A stretch of 6,066 nucleotides of DNA from a bacterium (GTDB lineage: Bacteria > Bacteroidota > Ignavibacteria > Kapaibacteriales > UBA2268), in the NCBI GenBank assembly GCA_024710535.1, contig JANJUO010000278.1, forward strand, positions 1 through 6,066, read 5' to 3'. Positions 4,902 to 6,066 of the stretch are shown here, in pieces. Every line of letters begins with the position of its first letter. Positions within the stretch are counted from its first letter, which is position 1. The notes beneath the pieces are model-generated. The model did no database searches. It saw nothing but the letters and a program-made list of their open reading frames with translations, and had not been told where the DNA came from. The position numbers were made by a program, and so were the translations under genes.

Positions 4902-5966
4902 ATGATTAACAAAATCCAAGAAATGTTAGGCGAAAAAGCCGATTATCTTTTAAATTTCGATACTCCAAAAATATCAAAAGATATGTTGCATTTGCCTCGC
5001 CCTACTTTCGTTGATGATATTTTTATCAATTCAGATAGAAACAACCGTACAATTGGCAATCTTCAATGGCTATATAACAGTGGTCGCCTTGCAGGTACAG
5101 GATATGTTTCAATTTTGCCGGTTGATCAAGGTATCGAGCACTCAGCGGGAGCAAGCTTTGCAAAAAATCCGATTTATTTTGATGCTGAAAATATTGTGAA
5201 ATTAGCAATCGAAGGCGGATGTAATGGTGTTGCCTCAACTTTTGGTGTTTTGGGCTTGGTTTCACGTAAATACGCACACAAAATTCCGTTCATTGTTAAA
5301 ATCAATCATAATGAATTGCTTACTTATCCAAATAAATTCGATCAAATTATGTTTGGAACAATTCAACAGGCTTATGATATGGGTGCGGCGGCAGTTGGTG
5401 CCACAATTTACTTCGGCTCTGAAAATAGTGCTCGCCAAATCGTTGAAGTTGCAGAAGCATTCCAATATGCTCACGAACTTGGAATGGGAACAATTTTGTG
5501 GTGCTATTTGAGAAATGATGCTTTCAAAACTGACCGCGATTATCATACTTCAGCCGACCTTACCGGACAGGCAAACCACCTGGGAGCAACAATTCAGGCA
5601 GACATCATCAAACAAAAACTTCCAGATACAAATGGCGGTTATAATGCTTTGAATATGGGCAAATCAAGTTACGGAAAAATCGATAAACGTATGTACACAG
5701 ATTTGAATTCCGATCATCCAATTGATTTAACTCGCTATCAAGTTGCAAATGGCTATATGGGCAGAATCGGCTTGATTAACAGCGGTGGTGCTTCTGGATC
5801 AAACGACTTTGCAGAAGCTGTTGAAACTGCAGTAATCAACAAACGTGCTGGTGGTATGGGCTTGATTTCAGGCAGAAAAGCATTCCAAAGACCAATGGAA
5901 GAAGGATCAAAATTGCTTCACACAATCCAAGATGTTTATCTTTGCAATGAAGTAACTGTTGCATAA
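4902..5966 (+). CDS. fbaB: Class I fructose-bisphosphate aldolase, FbaB (DhnA) type
   Basis: This 354-residue cytoplasmic enzyme cleaves or forms fructose 1,6-bisphosphate from dihydroxyacetone phosphate and glyceraldehyde 3-phosphate, in glycolysis and gluconeogenesis. It belongs to the DeoC/FbaB/LacD aldolase superfamily of Schiff-base TIM-barrels and is close in length to E. coli FbaB (350). Visible motifs are LPVDQGIEHSAG (72-83) with D75 at the active site, VKINHNE (132-138), and ATIYFGSE (167-174). QADIIKQKLP (232-241) contains K237, the expected Schiff-base lysine. INSGGASGSNDF (292-303) and GLISGRKAFQRP (320-331) are the phosphate-binding loops. The gene has its own promoter element, ribosome binding site and terminator, so it is a single-gene unit. 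Codon use appears richer in C-ending codons than in the neighbouring genes, as expected for a highly expressed enzyme. No metal-binding class II features are seen. Confidence 0.95.
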   Translation: MINKIQEMLGEKADYLLNFDTPKISKDMLHLPRPTFVDDIFINSDRNNRTIGNLQWLYNSGRLAGTGYVSILPVDQGIEHSAGASFAKNPIYFDAENIVKLAIEGGCNGVASTFGVLGLVSRKYAHKIPFIVKINHNELLTYPNKFDQIMFGTIQQAYDMGAAAVGATIYFGSENSARQIVEVAEAFQYAHELGMGTILWCYLRNDAFKTDRDYHTSADLTGQANHLGATIQADIIKQKLPDTNGGYNALNMGKSSYGKIDKRMYTDLNSDHPIDLTRYQVANGYMGRIGLINSGGASGSNDFAEAVETAVINKRAGGMGLISGRKAFQRPMEEGSKLLHTIQDVYLCNEVTVA

Positions 5967-5984
5967 TTGAATCTAATTAATTTT

Positions 5985-6027
5985 AATGCGTCCTTTCTAT
6001 TATTAGTACGGACGCATTTTCATTTTT
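5985..6027 (+). terminator. Intrinsic terminator of the aldolase gene
   Basis: AATGCGTCC (5985-5993) pairs perfectly with GGACGCATT (6010-6018) across a 16-base loop and is followed by TTTTCATTTTT. It begins 18 bases after the stop codon. The stem is clear; the loop is longer than usual. Confidence 0.8.
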
Positions 6028-6066
6028 ATAAGATTATATTCATTGAATGAAAGGTAACTACTCAGC

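Noticed and set aside
5224..5511. Overlapping frames inside the aldolase gene on both strands
   Set aside because: The aldolase frame carries all the conserved motifs; the others look like by-products of its codon use.

Overview
The window is AT-rich and gene-dense. It suggests a member of the Bacteroidota/Chlorobi (FCB) side of the bacteria. Three things support this: two copies of the octamer TAACTTTG (195-202 and 4840-4847), which fits the Bacteroidetes -7 promoter element TAnnTTTG; a class I FbaB-type aldolase behind one of them; and intergenic repeats with arms of the GGATTTCTCG / TCGAAATGAC kind, which from memory are common in that group. No marker gene fixes the lineage, so this is tentative.

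Layout. Positions 1-356 hold no gene. They contain a small hairpin with an orphan Shine-Dalgarno-like sequence and a good promoter (172-202). Next comes a tight three-gene operon on the + strand (357-3817): a B12-binding corrinoid protein, a UroD-like MtaA/MtbA-type corrinoid methyltransferase, and a soluble sensor histidine kinase whose N-terminus resembles DUF1638. The first two genes overlap by ATGA and the third follows after 3 bases. Then come one copy of a hairpin-rich repeat (3841-3912), a compact HicB/HicA-type toxin-antitoxin pair (4026-4483), an imperfect long inverted repeat (4526-4607), and two tandem 105-bp copies of the same repeat (4574-4783). Finally there is a separately transcribed class I fructose-bisphosphate aldolase (4902-5966) with its own promoter, ribosome binding site and terminator.

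How the genes may work together. The corrinoid protein would carry a methyl group on cobalt and the UroD-like enzyme would move it to an acceptor. The co-transcribed kinase is well placed to sense the state of that pathway (methyl supply, corrinoid or redox) and signal to a response regulator encoded elsewhere. No substrate-specific methyltransferase, corrinoid reactivase or response regulator is present in the window, so substrate, acceptor and output are unknown. The methyltransferase lacks the usual His-X-Cys zinc motif, which makes its chemistry uncertain. The aldolase is central carbon metabolism and has no evident link to the operon.

The most unusual non-coding feature is the repeat family. 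Each full unit carries a degenerate hairpin and then two near-perfect palindromes (23 and 21 bp). The two palindromes differ from each other only by symmetrical, pair-preserving changes and an inverted centre base. Direct copies of the repeat flank the HicBA pair.
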